NCBI RefSeq assembly: GCF_013373865.1
Contig: NC_050469.1
Coordinates: 22,890,546 to 22,954,545 of the forward strand
Source of the DNA: Monomorium pharaonis
Taxonomy: Eukaryota; Arthropoda; Insecta; Hymenoptera; Formicidae
Direction of reading: 5' to 3'
DNA length: 64,000 bases
The position numbers were made by a program, and so were the translations under genes. The notes under the pieces are model-generated. The model saw only the letters and a program-made list of their open reading frames with translations, made no database searches and was not told the origin of the DNA. Within the stretch, counting starts at the first letter, position 1. Each line of letters begins with the position of its first letter. Shown here in pieces: positions 1-12,000 of this stretch.

Positions 1-1430
1 TTACATATTGTGTCGCGTACGAGAAAAAAAGTTTTAAAAGGTATGAGAACATTTTTGAGAGAGAAAGAGAAAGATTAATAGTACGCCACGGAGTTATTGC
101 ACTGCCTGCGTTTCTGGTAGGGAAAATAGTTTGTGGAGGAAAAAGTTTGAGCACGAGATATTCTTAACCCGGTTATCGTGGAGTTAATTAACGTACCGCG
201 AAAGCCTCGCCACTTGCGGCGGAGTAAAACCACGGATGAAAGGTGCATTCGAAATGGGTGTTAAGTCGCGAACGTGGCAAACGTGGGCGACCATGAATCA
301 CGGGGCGTTCGTCTCGCGAAACTGGAGCACGGCACCGAAGACTTTTCGCGCGACGTAAGGACGGGAAAACGCGAAGCTCCGGGACATGCGTCACAAGGCA
401 ATGCCGTCGTTTTAATCCATTAAAGCACGTCCATCCATCTCTAGCTTCTCCCTTAACAAAATCTGACGAGTGTGCGCGCTATACACCTTGAAATTGACCC
501 CGCTGATTTTTATCTGCACGAGACAATTTTTGTCTCGTACAAATTTCGAAGCAGTTATTAGGGCATTCTACTCGAATTTTGTAACAGAATTCCCTAATTC
601 TCATATTTTTTTGTTTGACTTTTATTCAAAATTCCAGGTAAAATTAGAGATTTGTTTTAAAGCGGCTTTGAAATAGATTTAATTTATAACTCTTATTAAT
701 GTTAGTAATACAATTATAAAAGAAAATCCACTTGAGTTTTAAATATCAAATCTGAAAAAAATGAATTAACTAACATATAACGATCTGTCCGAAATACACG
801 GATATAATTTGTCGAGAGTACAAGATTTAAAAAATAATTAAACACAGAACGTCACAATTTAGAACGAGATGTATTGTCATTAAATTTTTTAATAATTTAA
901 ACTCATGAGTCCTATACAAAAATGTATATTGCAAATCGATTGTTGACATTTTGCTTTATCAAAAAAAAAAAAATTGTCAAAGAAACAATTTCGTCAAATA
1001 TCCTTACCGTCGAGAATAAAAATTTTTGCAGTACAAAATTCACGCGACTCTCGAATATTTTTGCTAAAATCATATAAAAACTTTTATAATATCGTAGATA
1101 AAAGGATATTTCAAAATCACTGTCATTCAAAGGGGACATCGAGTCATGTTTTATTATAAAAAAAAAAAAAAAATACAAGAGTTAAGAAACTGTCCTATTG
1201 ATGCTGAACATCAAGCAATATTTCCATGCAGCAAGTATTACACCTTCTGTCAAATCCTCCGTACGATAAATCTTCGTTTTTAAGCATTCGCGCGATTGAA
1301 TTTGACACGGGAAGCAGATAAAGTTATAAGACGGCATTCCGCGCGAAATTCCGCCGTCAGCTAGGAAGGAAATAATTTTCGCCGCAAGGCGCAGAGAGGC
1401 GCGCATAAGCGTGAACCTATACCCAGGGGT
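1..1430. other. non-coding, AT-rich, no gene seen
   Basis: No open frame here has coding-like codon use or splice signals. Two pure A runs are visible, 13 bases at 961-973 and 16 bases at 1158-1173. Short CpG-rich pieces at about 180-400 and 1330-1430 interrupt the AT-rich background. Nothing else is supported. Confidence 0.6.
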
Positions 1431-1439
1431 TACCAGGGG

Positions 1440-1760
1440 TTAACGCCGACACGTGTCGAGCCGCGAGCTTTCACCGTTGGCGAATCGTGAAGGCCACCGC
1501 GATGGATAACGCGACGATCGGCCGGTCGTAGCGAACGGCACGTGTAAATTCCCAATTCGCCCAGGTGACATTTAAATGACGGCCGCCGATTCTAATCGGC
1601 GGCGGCGAGATATTGAGAGCTCCAGCTATAACACGTGTCGAGGCTAACTGCCAGTGGCGTTTCGACCTATCGGATGATAACCGGCCGGGATGTTATTGAT
1701 CGGCGTCATCGAGTGGCATCGTCTCGCTCGACAACGATCGGGATAATTGATAATAAATCC
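1440..1760. promoter_or_regulatory. CpG-rich patch with CACGTG E-boxes, possible enhancer
   Basis: This patch is richer in G+C and CpG than its flanks. It carries perfect CACGTG sites at 1450-1455, 1539-1544 and 1632-1637. The first lies inside the 12-base palindrome CGACACGTGTCG (1447-1458), and the first and third share ACGTGTCGAG. Further sites follow at 1939-1944 and 2562-2567. CACGTG is the canonical site of bHLH factors such as Myc/Max/USF and clock proteins. Regulatory function is inferred from site density only. Confidence 0.3.
1582..1603. repeat. perfect GC-rich hairpin
   Basis: The arm GCCGCCGATT (1582-1591) pairs perfectly with AATCGGCGGC (1594-1603) around a two-base CT loop. It sits within the E-box patch. 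It could be a dyad-symmetric protein site or simply a chance palindrome. No coding context is present. Confidence 0.7.
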
Positions 1761-3080
1761 GTGATATTTCTGACTTCACGCGTGGACACCGTATATTCTC
1801 ATCGATGAAAAACGACGACTGGTTCTTCTATCTTGAATTTTAAATGTTAAAAAACCCGCAGCGAGCAGTGGGGACAAAGTAACGCTATAAATCACGTTAC
1901 CTGTAAAAAAAAATAAATTATGAAAGAAGAGAAGTCGGCACGTGTACGCGTCCTGCGTATGCGCGAAAAATTATCATATGACATCCAACTGCCCACTTCG
2001 CACATTACTTGAATGAGCGAACGTCAACAAATATTCGCGGTATCGTTTGCCGAGTTAGACGTTGATATGCTTAACGTGCTTGCAAGTTAATCGCAGTTCC
2101 GGAACGTGTTGATTTTATTAATGTCATATTTCCGCGACGTTAGCAAAACAATGGTCGCGCTCAGTCAAAAAACTGCAGCTTTGCAATTATGTGATATAAG
2201 ATATTGTTTAATATCATTAGATCTTACTGTCTCGGTTCCCTGCGAGATCCAAATGTATAAAAAACCAGTTATATTGAGGAATCTTGTAACAATGGCCCTA
2301 AGTAAAGGTTTGCCCTTTCTTTTTTAGAGTTGTATATATGGGGAAAGAATATAAAATACACTGATACAAATTCCAAGCTCTCGTTTAATTATCGCAAAGA
2401 AGTGCGTTTCTATCGCCAACTCCAGAAAATCGCGAAATACCGATGAAATATACTCCGAGTGAAGTGTCGTTCGCTCCGACCCTATTTATATCCAGCATCG
2501 AATGAATGGAAGCATCGCTATTCTCAACGCGAGCATTTCTGTTCGACTAAAATGATAATGTCACGTGTAAAGCATCGATACCGTCAAAACGCCCGGTGGT
2601 TGTGTCCCTACGGCCGAGCCAAATGTCGCCGAGCAAAATGGTAGCGTCGATTGTAACGGAAGGTGGAAAGTGGGGATTCGGGAGAGGAGGCGGGAGATGT
2701 ATGTACGTGTGCACTCGGTGCGCCGGGAAACGACGGGAGGTACCGTATAGCGCCGTTAGGAAGCCGCAACACGGTAGGAAACGAGCAGTAAGAATAATGC
2801 ACCGGCCTGCTTTGCGCCATCGGCGTCAGCTAGCAGCCGAGTAACCTTAATCGGGCCAGATCTCTCGCATAGCGAGCCCGCGAAATCCTCGGCCCTTAAC
2901 TTTCCTCCGTCCACTTTTTAACTCGGGGGAGGGGGAAAACGTCGTCTCGAAATTATCAAGACACCCCGCGACAATTTTGAAACGCAAAAGTAATCGTTTT
3001 GAAATATTTGACACCTTTTCTTTCTGATAATGTGTGTTATATTATTTATTACCGTTTTCGTTTCTCCTACAGTGCCGAGT
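1760..3080. other. non-coding, nothing further recognised
   Basis: The open frames here are short and several begin at non-ATG codons. The 2590-2960 part is CpG-rich with purine-rich runs but has no splice or reading-frame pattern I can defend. An extra CACGTG lies at 1939-1944 and another at 2562-2567. Confidence 0.5.
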
Positions 3081-3093
3081 ATACGGTTTTACT

Positions 3094-3281
3094 GAAGTAT
3101 CTAAAAATTTAACTGGCTACAGATCTAGAAATAATTCTTGTTAGAAATCAAAATAAAAATGTGTAGAATGTTAAAATTTTTTTTTGCAGCTTATCGCACT
3201 TGAGCATGTTCTACATAAATTAGTTTGATCCAACAACATTATTTTCAGATCGATATCTACAGCTAAATTTTTAGATACTTC
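3094..3281. mobile_element. miniature inverted-repeat element, family B copy 1
   Basis: The left end, GAAGTATCTAAAAATTTA starting at 3094, is matched by the reverse complement of TAAATTTTTAGATACTTC ending at 3281. The inner arms, AGATCTAGAAATAATTCT on the left and ATTATTTTCAGATC on the right, continue the symmetry. Element length is about 190 bases, with no coding capacity. Related ends occur at 4816-4949 and 27281-27497, so this is a dispersed family of miniature transposable elements. Target duplication and superfamily are unclear. Confidence 0.7.
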
Positions 3282-3491
3282 AAGCACGACCGTTTTTACT
3301 TGCACTAAGAAAAATGTTTTTATTAACAAAAAATAAATACAAAATGCATTCCGGTGTTTACGAATCAGAATTCTAGTTTATGATTGAATTTCAGATTTTT
3401 ATAACTGGAATTTGCAAAATTGGATAAAGTCTTCACAGTTCAATCTGGACGGGATCGAGCAAAACTGGCTCGAAAATTCAAACTACGGCGA

Positions 3492-3614
3492 TATGTGAGT
3501 AATGAAATAATATTGTTGTGTTAATTAAAAAGTTCTGCCATCTTAACAAAACATTTTGATTTGACAAGCAAACCTTTTAATTAATACAACGATATTATTT
3601 CATTACTCGCACAT
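3492..3614. mobile_element. 123-base element with ~42-base inverted repeats (family D)
   Basis: The left arm from about 3494 reads TGTGAGTAATGAAATAATAT. The right arm ends ATATTATTTCATTACTCG then CACA at 3613. The arms stay complementary for about 42 bases (through GTTAATTAAAAAGTT on the left), leaving a loop of only about 35 bases. This is a near fold-back structure typical of a miniature inverted-repeat transposable element. No other copy was spotted in the window. Confidence 0.75.
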
Positions 3615-3664
3615 CAATTAAATTTTGTTTACTAATACAAAGCATTTCTCTCGTCGTATAACAG

Positions 3665-3800
3665 CACGGAAAAAGGAATCTGGTTTACACAAATTGGAAA
3701 TCTGATAGATTCAACTAGAAAGATACAAGTCAGATGCGTATTGTTAAATCTATTTATAATATGTATTTCCAATTAACGCAATCCGATTCATTTTCCCGTG
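3665..3800. mobile_element. short inverted-repeat element with CACGGAAAAA ends (family E)
   Basis: The left end CACGGAAAAAGGAATCTG is matched by the reverse complement of CGATTCATTTTCCCGTG at 3800, with a few mismatches. A second weaker pairing (AATTGGAAAT on both arms) lies just inside. It is about 136 bases with no open frame. It sits within 100 bases of another miniature element. Confidence 0.55.
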
Positions 3801-4815
3801 TCGTGCAGTTCGAGTTTTCATGCCAGTCCCGCGATTCCTCCCCATATCCAGATCGAACTCTGTAAAGATTCTGTATATCCAGTTATATCCAGTTAGGAGA
3901 GAGAATCAAAAGGTAATATATCCACACATACCATACCGAAGACATTGGGGATTGGAAGTAAAGCTGAAACGCCGCGACGTTAATAAAAACCTCCCGAGTA
4001 TTCCTACGCGTATCCGTCACGGCGTCCGTCCCTCGCAAGGCCGTCGCGCACGCTTCTACCGTGAAAGCCGGAGCGATTCGCCTATGTATTCTCGCTCTGC
4101 TAATTGGCTTTGCCGCGCTTATCCCGGTCTACCCGAGATCATCGCGCTGTGTTTGCCGGGGAGAGAAAGAGAGAGAGAAACCGCCGCGCGGTTCTGTCTC
4201 GTTACGGAGCTCTCAAACAGAAAGCGTTCTCTTGCCGATGCGTTTCGCCAAGCCGCCAAATGGCTCGTAATTTCTGTGAGCTTTCATAAATGTCGCGTGC
4301 CGTTTCTCGAGATTGAAAATTCCGCGATGCGCGTACAATGTCGGAAACCGCGGGTCACAGCAGTCAATGATGTGTGTGAGCCTTCACGTACGTACATCAT
4401 GGTACATTACCGCGGCGATCTGGATTGAATTTGGCTCTCAAGCCCCTTTGGAATACCAAGGTCGATTAGTGTTAACCCTGGTTAATTCAATTTTGCTCCT
4501 CTATCTAGTTCACAGATGGTACTATAAGTCGATAGAAAAACGGGGTTGCAGCTGACTCAGTTAACTCTAATTATCGTTGTAACTTGGGCTTAGCAGAAGA
4601 GTGTGATGGTAGAACTGTACGTTCATAAAAGTATTAAACATTTCTTTTGTGCACAAACATAATTAAATCATTTCGCTTCTCGTGAATGTCGTTAAAGGTA
4701 TAAAATATGATTGTTGTGAATAATTAATAAATAATTTTGATTTAATAATTGGATGTTATTTTTGAAAAATTAATAGGAATTTTTAATAATTTCAACAATA
4801 AACGAATGTTCAAAA
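3801..4815. other. non-coding, mixed composition
   Basis: A 202-codon frame runs through 3820-4428, but it has no recognisable domain and its composition is arginine/serine-rich as in any CpG-rich random frame. A purine tract (GAGAGAAAGAGAGAGA) lies at about 4162-4177. I see no supported gene. Confidence 0.5.
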
Positions 4816-4949
4816 AAGAACTATTTTGCTGAACTGTATAAAAATTTGATGAAATATATACATCTAGAAATAATTATGAATTAACAAAATAATTATTTTC
4901 AGCTCTGCATCAGAAATAATTTTTATACATTTTAGCAATTCTTTCCGTG
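4816..4949. mobile_element. miniature inverted-repeat element, family B copy 2
   Basis: The left arm from 4818 (GAACTATTTTGCTGAACTGT followed by ATAAAAATTT) pairs imperfectly with the right arm ending AGCAATTCTTTCCGTG near 4948. Inner segments AAATAATTAT on the left and ATAATTATTTTCAGC on the right match the family seen at 3094 and 27281. It is about 135 bases and non-coding. Confidence 0.55.
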
Positions 4950-7656
4950 TAGATTAAAAAAAATGTATCATTATGTTTCACGCAATCCAAAATAGAAGAA
5001 AGAAATCTGAATCAATCCTAATGTACTTTTTAATTCACATAAATACTTGCTTCATGCAAAAGCTGAGATTCTTGTTTTGAAATAATTCGTCACTTTATTT
5101 GAACATTGATCAAATGTTCATTTTAAAGTATATAACTATTAAAAAAATAAGAAATCTCATTGATTATTAGCCTTTATTAAAATAATTGTCAAAAATTGCA
5201 TCCTATTAAAAGTAAACATAAACTTTCTCTCTAATATTCTGTGAAATTAATTACATAAAGATGTTTTATAAATATATATTTTATCATCGATAGCTCTCAT
5301 TACATTCAGAGATCTCTCTATTTCTGTTTTGCGAAAATATTAATAAACGACAAAATCATTATGCAGTTATTTGCAGGATTGTTACCGCTTATATGTATCG
5401 TGAGTTTTAATAAAATGTGAAACATTACAACGGTCTTCCATATGAATTCATTTCAAATAAACCGAATATAACGTGCCGCTACGTGTGCAATTTCAAAGAG
5501 ACGTGCTTCACGATCTATCGTGGCATATATACGCGCGCTCCCGCCCATGCAAAATCAATATGTAATTAACTTCGATTAGGTCGTCGATGTGGCAGTTTTG
5601 TGCCGTATCTGTTAGAAAGGTCGCATTGCACGAAAGTTTGCGGCAGCTTTATCTCGGTGTTTTTCAATAAAATTAAAAGTTATACCAACAACATTTTGTG
5701 TAAACAAAAATATTTCTTTTCCTAAAAAAAATGTTGACTTTATTTAGCCAGATTATAGAATAAAAAACAGCTTTTAATAAAATTCTTTTTCACACTTTCA
5801 TAAATGGAAATAACCTGAAACAAACAAAATTGCAGAAAAATAAAACTTTTTTTAAATTAATGTCAAAAGCGGAGTAGATATTTATATATAAAGTATAAAA
5901 TATATTATTTTTATTATTTTTAATGTATTGTCATACACAATGTAAGATTTAAATCTAACTCTTTTCAATATGCAAGATTTACAAACAACGTTTAAGAAAT
6001 TTTTTAATATAATAAAATTTATGCATTTTAATATTATTATTAATTTATAAATTTGTTTCACAATTGTATGTAGAAATAAAGTTGACCATTATTAATATAA
6101 CGTTAAAATATAACATGAATAAATTATACCTTCTATAATTAACTTCTGTATTTTTAATAAAACAATTCATATTGAAATTGCAGATCCATACACACAAACA
6201 GTTACATATTTTCCTAAATATACATACATATTTAGATGTAAAATTTAACAAGTTCAAATTATATATAATACAATATTCATCATAATAAAAGCATAAAAAG
6301 AAAATAAACTTTCAACGAAATATTACAATTAATTAAGCAGTAAATTTTCCGTACAAGATACTATACTTAATATTTAAAATATCCCAAAATATAAATCTCA
6401 AAATTGTTAATAAACTTTAGCTTAAAAAAAACTTTATTATATAATGTTTTAAAAACGTTTTGATATATACTCTCTCAATAAAATGGCAACCCATCAAGAG
6501 TATTTTATGCTTCAAAATCTCTTTATCTTAACTATTCAAAACCAGCGTTAATTTCACTGGACTACGTGCGCATCTCAAATATATGTAAAAAAGGGATCCG
6601 GACTTGGACTTACAGTATCATTGTGTAAGCAACAAAAAAATTTTAAGGAGTTAAGGTAACTTTGAACTCGGAATTTCCGCTCTTATTTCTATTCCGGTCG
6701 CTTATACTAGTATAGTAAAAAAAACTTTTTTACGAGAAATGCGTCATCTCGGAGTAGATGATAGTTAAGTCCCCAGAAATGAAATAATCCTTGTTAAAAC
6801 CCGATTATAGAGTAAACTTAACATTTCTTTTTCTGTCAATTTTAACAGATAAATCCTATTACTGATAATAATGAGCATATTTATTGTGTAAAATTAAAAG
6901 TACTCGTACATTGTATTATTTTTACACTTTTTTCAGTTATTCTAATAATTTAATACCTTACGTGAATTAACACAACAGCAATATGTTAAAGTAATAAGCA
7001 AATATGTTAAATTTAACATAAAAATTTTAACCAAGATATTTTTTAACAAAAAAACACAAAATTTTTTACTATGTATAAGTCCCTGACCGACTAGAGTCTT
7101 TACAGTTTTTTCGACTTTGAATATTAACCGACAAGAGTTTCCTAACTAAATTATCTTACAATTGAAAGAAGAAGAAGAAAGAAATGTCGGTATTTATAAC
7201 ATTTTCTGATAACTGTATAAGCAGACTTCCAAATTTAGTGATAGCGTAATATCTCCTTTGATTCGCTCTTTATAACTAAAGCAAGTTAAAATAAGACAAA
7301 TATATTTGTCTCATTCTAATTTATTGCACTAGTTCAGCAGTGCAGCTATAAAGAACAGACTAATCATTAGAAGTTTTATTTTTGGATCATTAACTATTTA
7401 CTATTCAAGTTTAAATTTATTTTTTTTTGCTAAAAATTTTTACTCCAACGTAAATTAATCAAAAATTCTACGATTTCTCCCTAGTTTTCGTATTCCTACA
7501 TGTAATAAGTAAACAATGACTTTTCATCTATTGTACATAAAACACACAACGGCGATTGCGTTATGTACGCGCTCGTAGAGCGTGGCTCACTGTCACGTTT
7601 TATCTGTCGATCGTTTTGAATAATATTGTCTGGCAATAGAAACGCGGCGATGTTAA
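4950..7656. other. AT-rich gene desert
   Basis: The sequence is strongly AT-rich with poly-A/T stretches and stops in all frames. The only CpG-containing patch, about 5460-5650, carries TGTAATTAACTTCG at 5561-5574, which recurs at 9226-9239. Nothing else is supported. Confidence 0.65.
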
Positions 7657-7727
7657 CACTTTCACCATCAACGTATCACCGATGATACAAACGGTCGTTG
7701 TGCAAACGCCAAACAGTAGTGAAAGTG
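7657..7727. mobile_element. 71-base piggyBac-type miniature element
   Basis: The element lies between two TTAA tetranucleotides (7653-7656 and 7728-7731), the target duplication characteristic of piggyBac transposons. Its ends are CACTTTCAC and, reading inward from the right, CACTTTCACTACTG, giving about 9-10 bases of terminal inverted repeat. An internal dyad GTATCA (7673-7678) / TGATAC (7683-7688) lies near the left end. It is far too short to encode a transposase, so any movement would have depended on a related autonomous element elsewhere. Confidence 0.75.
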
Positions 7728-7972
7728 TTAATCGCATCGGTGCCGCAGCCGTTCCGCGAAATCCGATACGCCTCTTTGATAAATTCTTTCCCAACGTGCA
7801 TTTTTTCACGAGATCGTAATAGATAGATTAAATGCAAAAATAAGGTTTCCATTTCAATCTAAATGATCTCCATCTTCCATTCTAAAAATTAAAATTTATA
7901 ATATTTTCTTACTCCATATATTGCTTTTCATTTGTTGAATCTATTATAGAAGCGCTGATTTTTTTTCGTACA

Positions 7973-8015
<43 letters not shown>
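7973..8015. repeat. (CT)n microsatellite
   Basis: A CT dinucleotide tract of about 43 bases has two TTTC interruptions. It is flanked by AT-rich unique sequence with no coding context. Confidence 0.95.
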
Positions 8016-9000
8016 TCAAACAATAATATAATTAAATTTTCCTGACGTTTTTTATAAGTTCTACAAGTTAGGTAATTAACTTTAATTTTGAATATGGCAA
8101 CACAAAGTAATAACTGTTCATAATTGTAAAGCCGACAATCTGCCTGTCTCGTTCTCCTTTCCTTAAAAAAAGGAAGTGATGGAAGCGACTCGAGGTCCCA
8201 TTACGAAAGTCCAATACACGCTAAATGCCGAGTATGTAAAGTCTCGTACTGATGTTGTGGATCCACAACATGTGACTTTTTTATAAGCAGTTTTATTTAA
8301 AACGTTTGTTTTTTGTCAAAACAATGTCTTTTTAAAGATTTTAACAAAAGTATCATTGCTATTTACCAAACAAAAATACCGAACAATGGGCAAATTTCAT
8401 TATTCGCGCGTGCTTTAAAGCTTCATTAAAAGTAAGATATTTGAAAAACAATGTCTAACAAAATAATTATGAAATCTTCAACTGTATAATGTAAAAAAAA
8501 TTAATTTCTTCAGATTAAAAAAAATACTCTTTCCTTCTGTTTAAAGTAAAAAATAGATAAAATAGATAAAATAAATAATGGAATAATAGATACACGTAGA
8601 ATACTTTTTAAAATAAAGGAAATAGCAATCGGAGATAGACCCACACGTTTAGGAAAAAGATGCCGGAAAACAATATCCAAGATTAGGATTAACTAAAACT
8701 CATATAATATTTCTTGGATTCTAATCTTGAGAAAGAATTTAAGAATAACTAAATTTAAGAATAACTTAATTCGCACAATATATTCTATCAATTAAAATGA
8801 AAAAATCCTAGCTGTGTCACGTACCCTTAAATCAGTTTCATAAGCGCGCGTAACAAATTCATAATTTCTACTCATTAAATCGTAATACTTATAATTCCGT
8901 CTATCATTCAAAATGTTTCGTTTAAACATAACTGATTGGATTCAGCCTTTTATTACGGCAGCTCATTTAAGAGGGAGAAAACGCAAGATGATAACGCTAG
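8016..9000. other. AT-rich, non-coding, with a small inverted repeat
   Basis: No gene is seen. CCAAGATTAGGATT at about 8677-8690 is mirrored by GGATTCTAATCTTGAG at about 8722-8737, giving a weak hairpin with a loop of about 30 bases. A 16-base direct repeat (AATTTAAGAATAACT) occurs twice near 8738-8768. Confidence 0.5.
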
Positions 9001-12000
9001 ATTCCGAATTACCTTCGGGGAGGCAGGCGGCAAGGTTCGCGCCCGTTTTAAGTAATTGGATTCACGGTGGAGTTTAAGCGTGAGCTTAAGTAATTAAGTT
9101 CGGTGTCGGGGTCGCGCTTCGCGTTCGGGCTGCGCATTTCGTTGCGCCGAATTACATTATACCTTTGCGCGCGCGACGCTTTGTTGCGGCGGTGGTGGCG
9201 TACTTTCGATTACGCGAAATCAACGTGTAATTAACTTCGCCCGGGTGTTTCGGTTTTGTAAGCCCTCCCGACAAATTCCACGCTCGCACGTTCCGGCCGC
9301 TCGCCGACGACGGAAGGGGGAAGGGAAACGCTACCGGCTGCGGTGCATTTGTGATTCGCGCCGCGTCGCATCCGCCGTTGCTCCTGTGCTCGCCCCGGCA
9401 TTTTGTCCCCGATCCGCGTTTGTCGTCTCTCAAACGGCTCTAACATACATATAATTAATTTTATGCGCCGCGTAGCGTAATTCAAATATTCGTCGTCGGC
9501 GCGAAAAAGAATCCGATTGCAGGATCTAAGGAAAAATCAATATCATGACGAATAATGATATTAATAAATTATGAGGGACGTCAGTACCCCACATTTTGTC
9601 GAGTCAATTCTTGATCTGTGCTTTCTTATCATTCACGTCTATTTCGAGCAATTTGGGTTTGGGTCATAATTCCAAATGAAATTTGTCAAATATTAATTTT
9701 CATTAAACAAAAGGTTTTAACATTCGAGTTTCTGATAAGTCGCGACATTTCCTCGCACGTATTTCACATGTAATTTTATTTTGATTGAATTATATTCGGA
9801 TATCTGAAGCCGGGCAATCGTAACAGTTGCCTTTGCGTCGACGGAGAAACGGATTAACATCAATCAACGATTCGACGCGGAAACGACATAACGTTCGTAA
9901 GGTGTAACGTGATCGGTAAACATGTCTTAATCGTCAAAGAGAAGTGGAGTAGTATAATTGATTCGTCAAACAGTTGCAGTAATTCACATAAACAGCCATA
10001 ACAGCTTTAGTACGCACTGATTAAACCGTGTATTCGTGTCGTGAACCGAATTTACAGGAAAACAGGATCGCGCGAAGGAAATTCTCACGGAGCGAAAGGA
10101 GGATAATTATCCGAAGAAGGTGGCGATAATAAAGGGGACGGCGAAATGGGAGGAGAAAGGCACGTGGAGAATCAGTTTGTCGGTTCAGAAAGCGGATGCG
10201 TAAACCAGAAACAACGGTCGCAGTCGAACTTAATGTGGATTGATGTCAGGGAAGACTTGTAGCGGAATTTACGAGCCAAGTTAAAAATTATAGCGACGAG
10301 AAAGAATTAAATGCATTATTGATTACGATTTAAATGGAGAACAATGCGCTCGGCGGTTAATTCTCGTATAAACGTGTATGTAAAAATAAAAGAGCGCATG
10401 TATTTACACACATAAGCATTAATTAGCGTCGAGTATTTATGCGTATTGTGAACGTTTCTTGTAGCTGCATAAAGCGAGAGAGTGGCATCTAAATTCATAC
10501 GACAAAGCTCCGCGTATTTATATGCAGACTTATTCATATCTTTAGCTCCTATTTAGGCGAATCTCCGATTATAATCGAGCGAACGACACATATACGAAAA
10601 TGCGCGACGTTCTTCGTAATAATAAACCTACTTAGTAATTCATTGATAAGCATTCAAAATAAATCCGCGACTTTCAATCCTTCTTCCATCTCTCGCGGCT
10701 ATTGTTAGAGAAATGCAAAACACGCAAAAAATGCTTCACGAAAGGAGACAGTGACGCAATACGGAACGTCGCAGCCGTGAGAGACGGATGAAATACCGCG
10801 TGGCTAGGAATTCAAGGTTTCCTAAAATTCCTGTTCAGTTTTTCATACCGGCGCGAATCGCATTGAGGGAGGGCGAGGGGGATAAATAAAAACCCGACGG
10901 ACGCGAACGTGAGTTTCTCGAGTTTGAAAAAGAGCGAGGGGCTCGAGTTAATCGACAATTTGTTAGCGCGGTGTGCTTTTTTTTTTTTCCTCTTACGAAA
11001 CGGTATCGGGCGCGAGTGCGCGGAAAAGTCAAGAGATCAAAGCGACCGAAGTTACTCCGCGGAAATTCCGAAAATAATGAAGGCACGATGTGCTCGCGCA
11101 CCGGCGCGAAGCTATTTCGCGGACGAGCGACTCTCGGGCACCCGCAAGAGACGCGCGTCAGTGCAGCGCTTATGTATCATGACCGAGCGCCTGCGAAGTT
11201 TACGGACGATTATGCGCACATACGTCGTCGTTTGACGTTACTGCGTCGCAACAGCGCCGTATGTAAAATACGCCTCACGATTGCGACCGTAGCGCGGATC
11301 GCGCGTTATATTCCCGCGTAGAAAAAGAAATGAGTCTCAAATCCACACTCGTTGTCTCACATATAAGCAAGAATATAAAATCTTCTTTAAAGAATTCGTT
11401 AATGTTGAACAGATATATAAACTTTTATTTAAATGAAAAATTTTGTACAATTTCATCGAGAAAAAAGTATTATTCAATAATAATTTCCATTGAATTGAGA
11501 GGAAAAAATATTGGGTAAAAAATGACAATGGCCTCAAACGAAGAATTAGAATATCCTTAATGCTATCAAAACAATCATATTGTGCTCTTTTGATTTACTC
11601 TATTATAATAAAACCTATTTTGTTGAAATTTAAGATTATCAAACTCTTAAAAAATTTAACACTTTTGCTTATTAATGAGACAATGATTGTTAAACTGATA
11701 TTTTTTCTTCAACAATAAAAATACCTAAAAAAACTATAATAAAAAGATTCTTTTCAACGCACCAGTTGCCACTGCTTTAAGAATATAGATCTTAATTCTA
11801 AAATTATGCTCATAATTTTTTCTCACGGTATTAAATAAAAAGGTGAAATCGTATTAAATTTCTTCCGAATGTAATTCGCACCCTTTTTTATAACATTTTA
11901 TTAAAATTTTTATAAAATCAAAAGAGTTTAAATACCTTAATCAGACAAAAGACTGAGACACGAAGTAACGATACTGTGCTCCATTTATTTAACAAGTATA

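Noticed and set aside
3820..4428. 202-codon plus-strand open frame
   Set aside because: No domain or splice support, with a purine repeat in the middle and nested alternative frames of similar quality.
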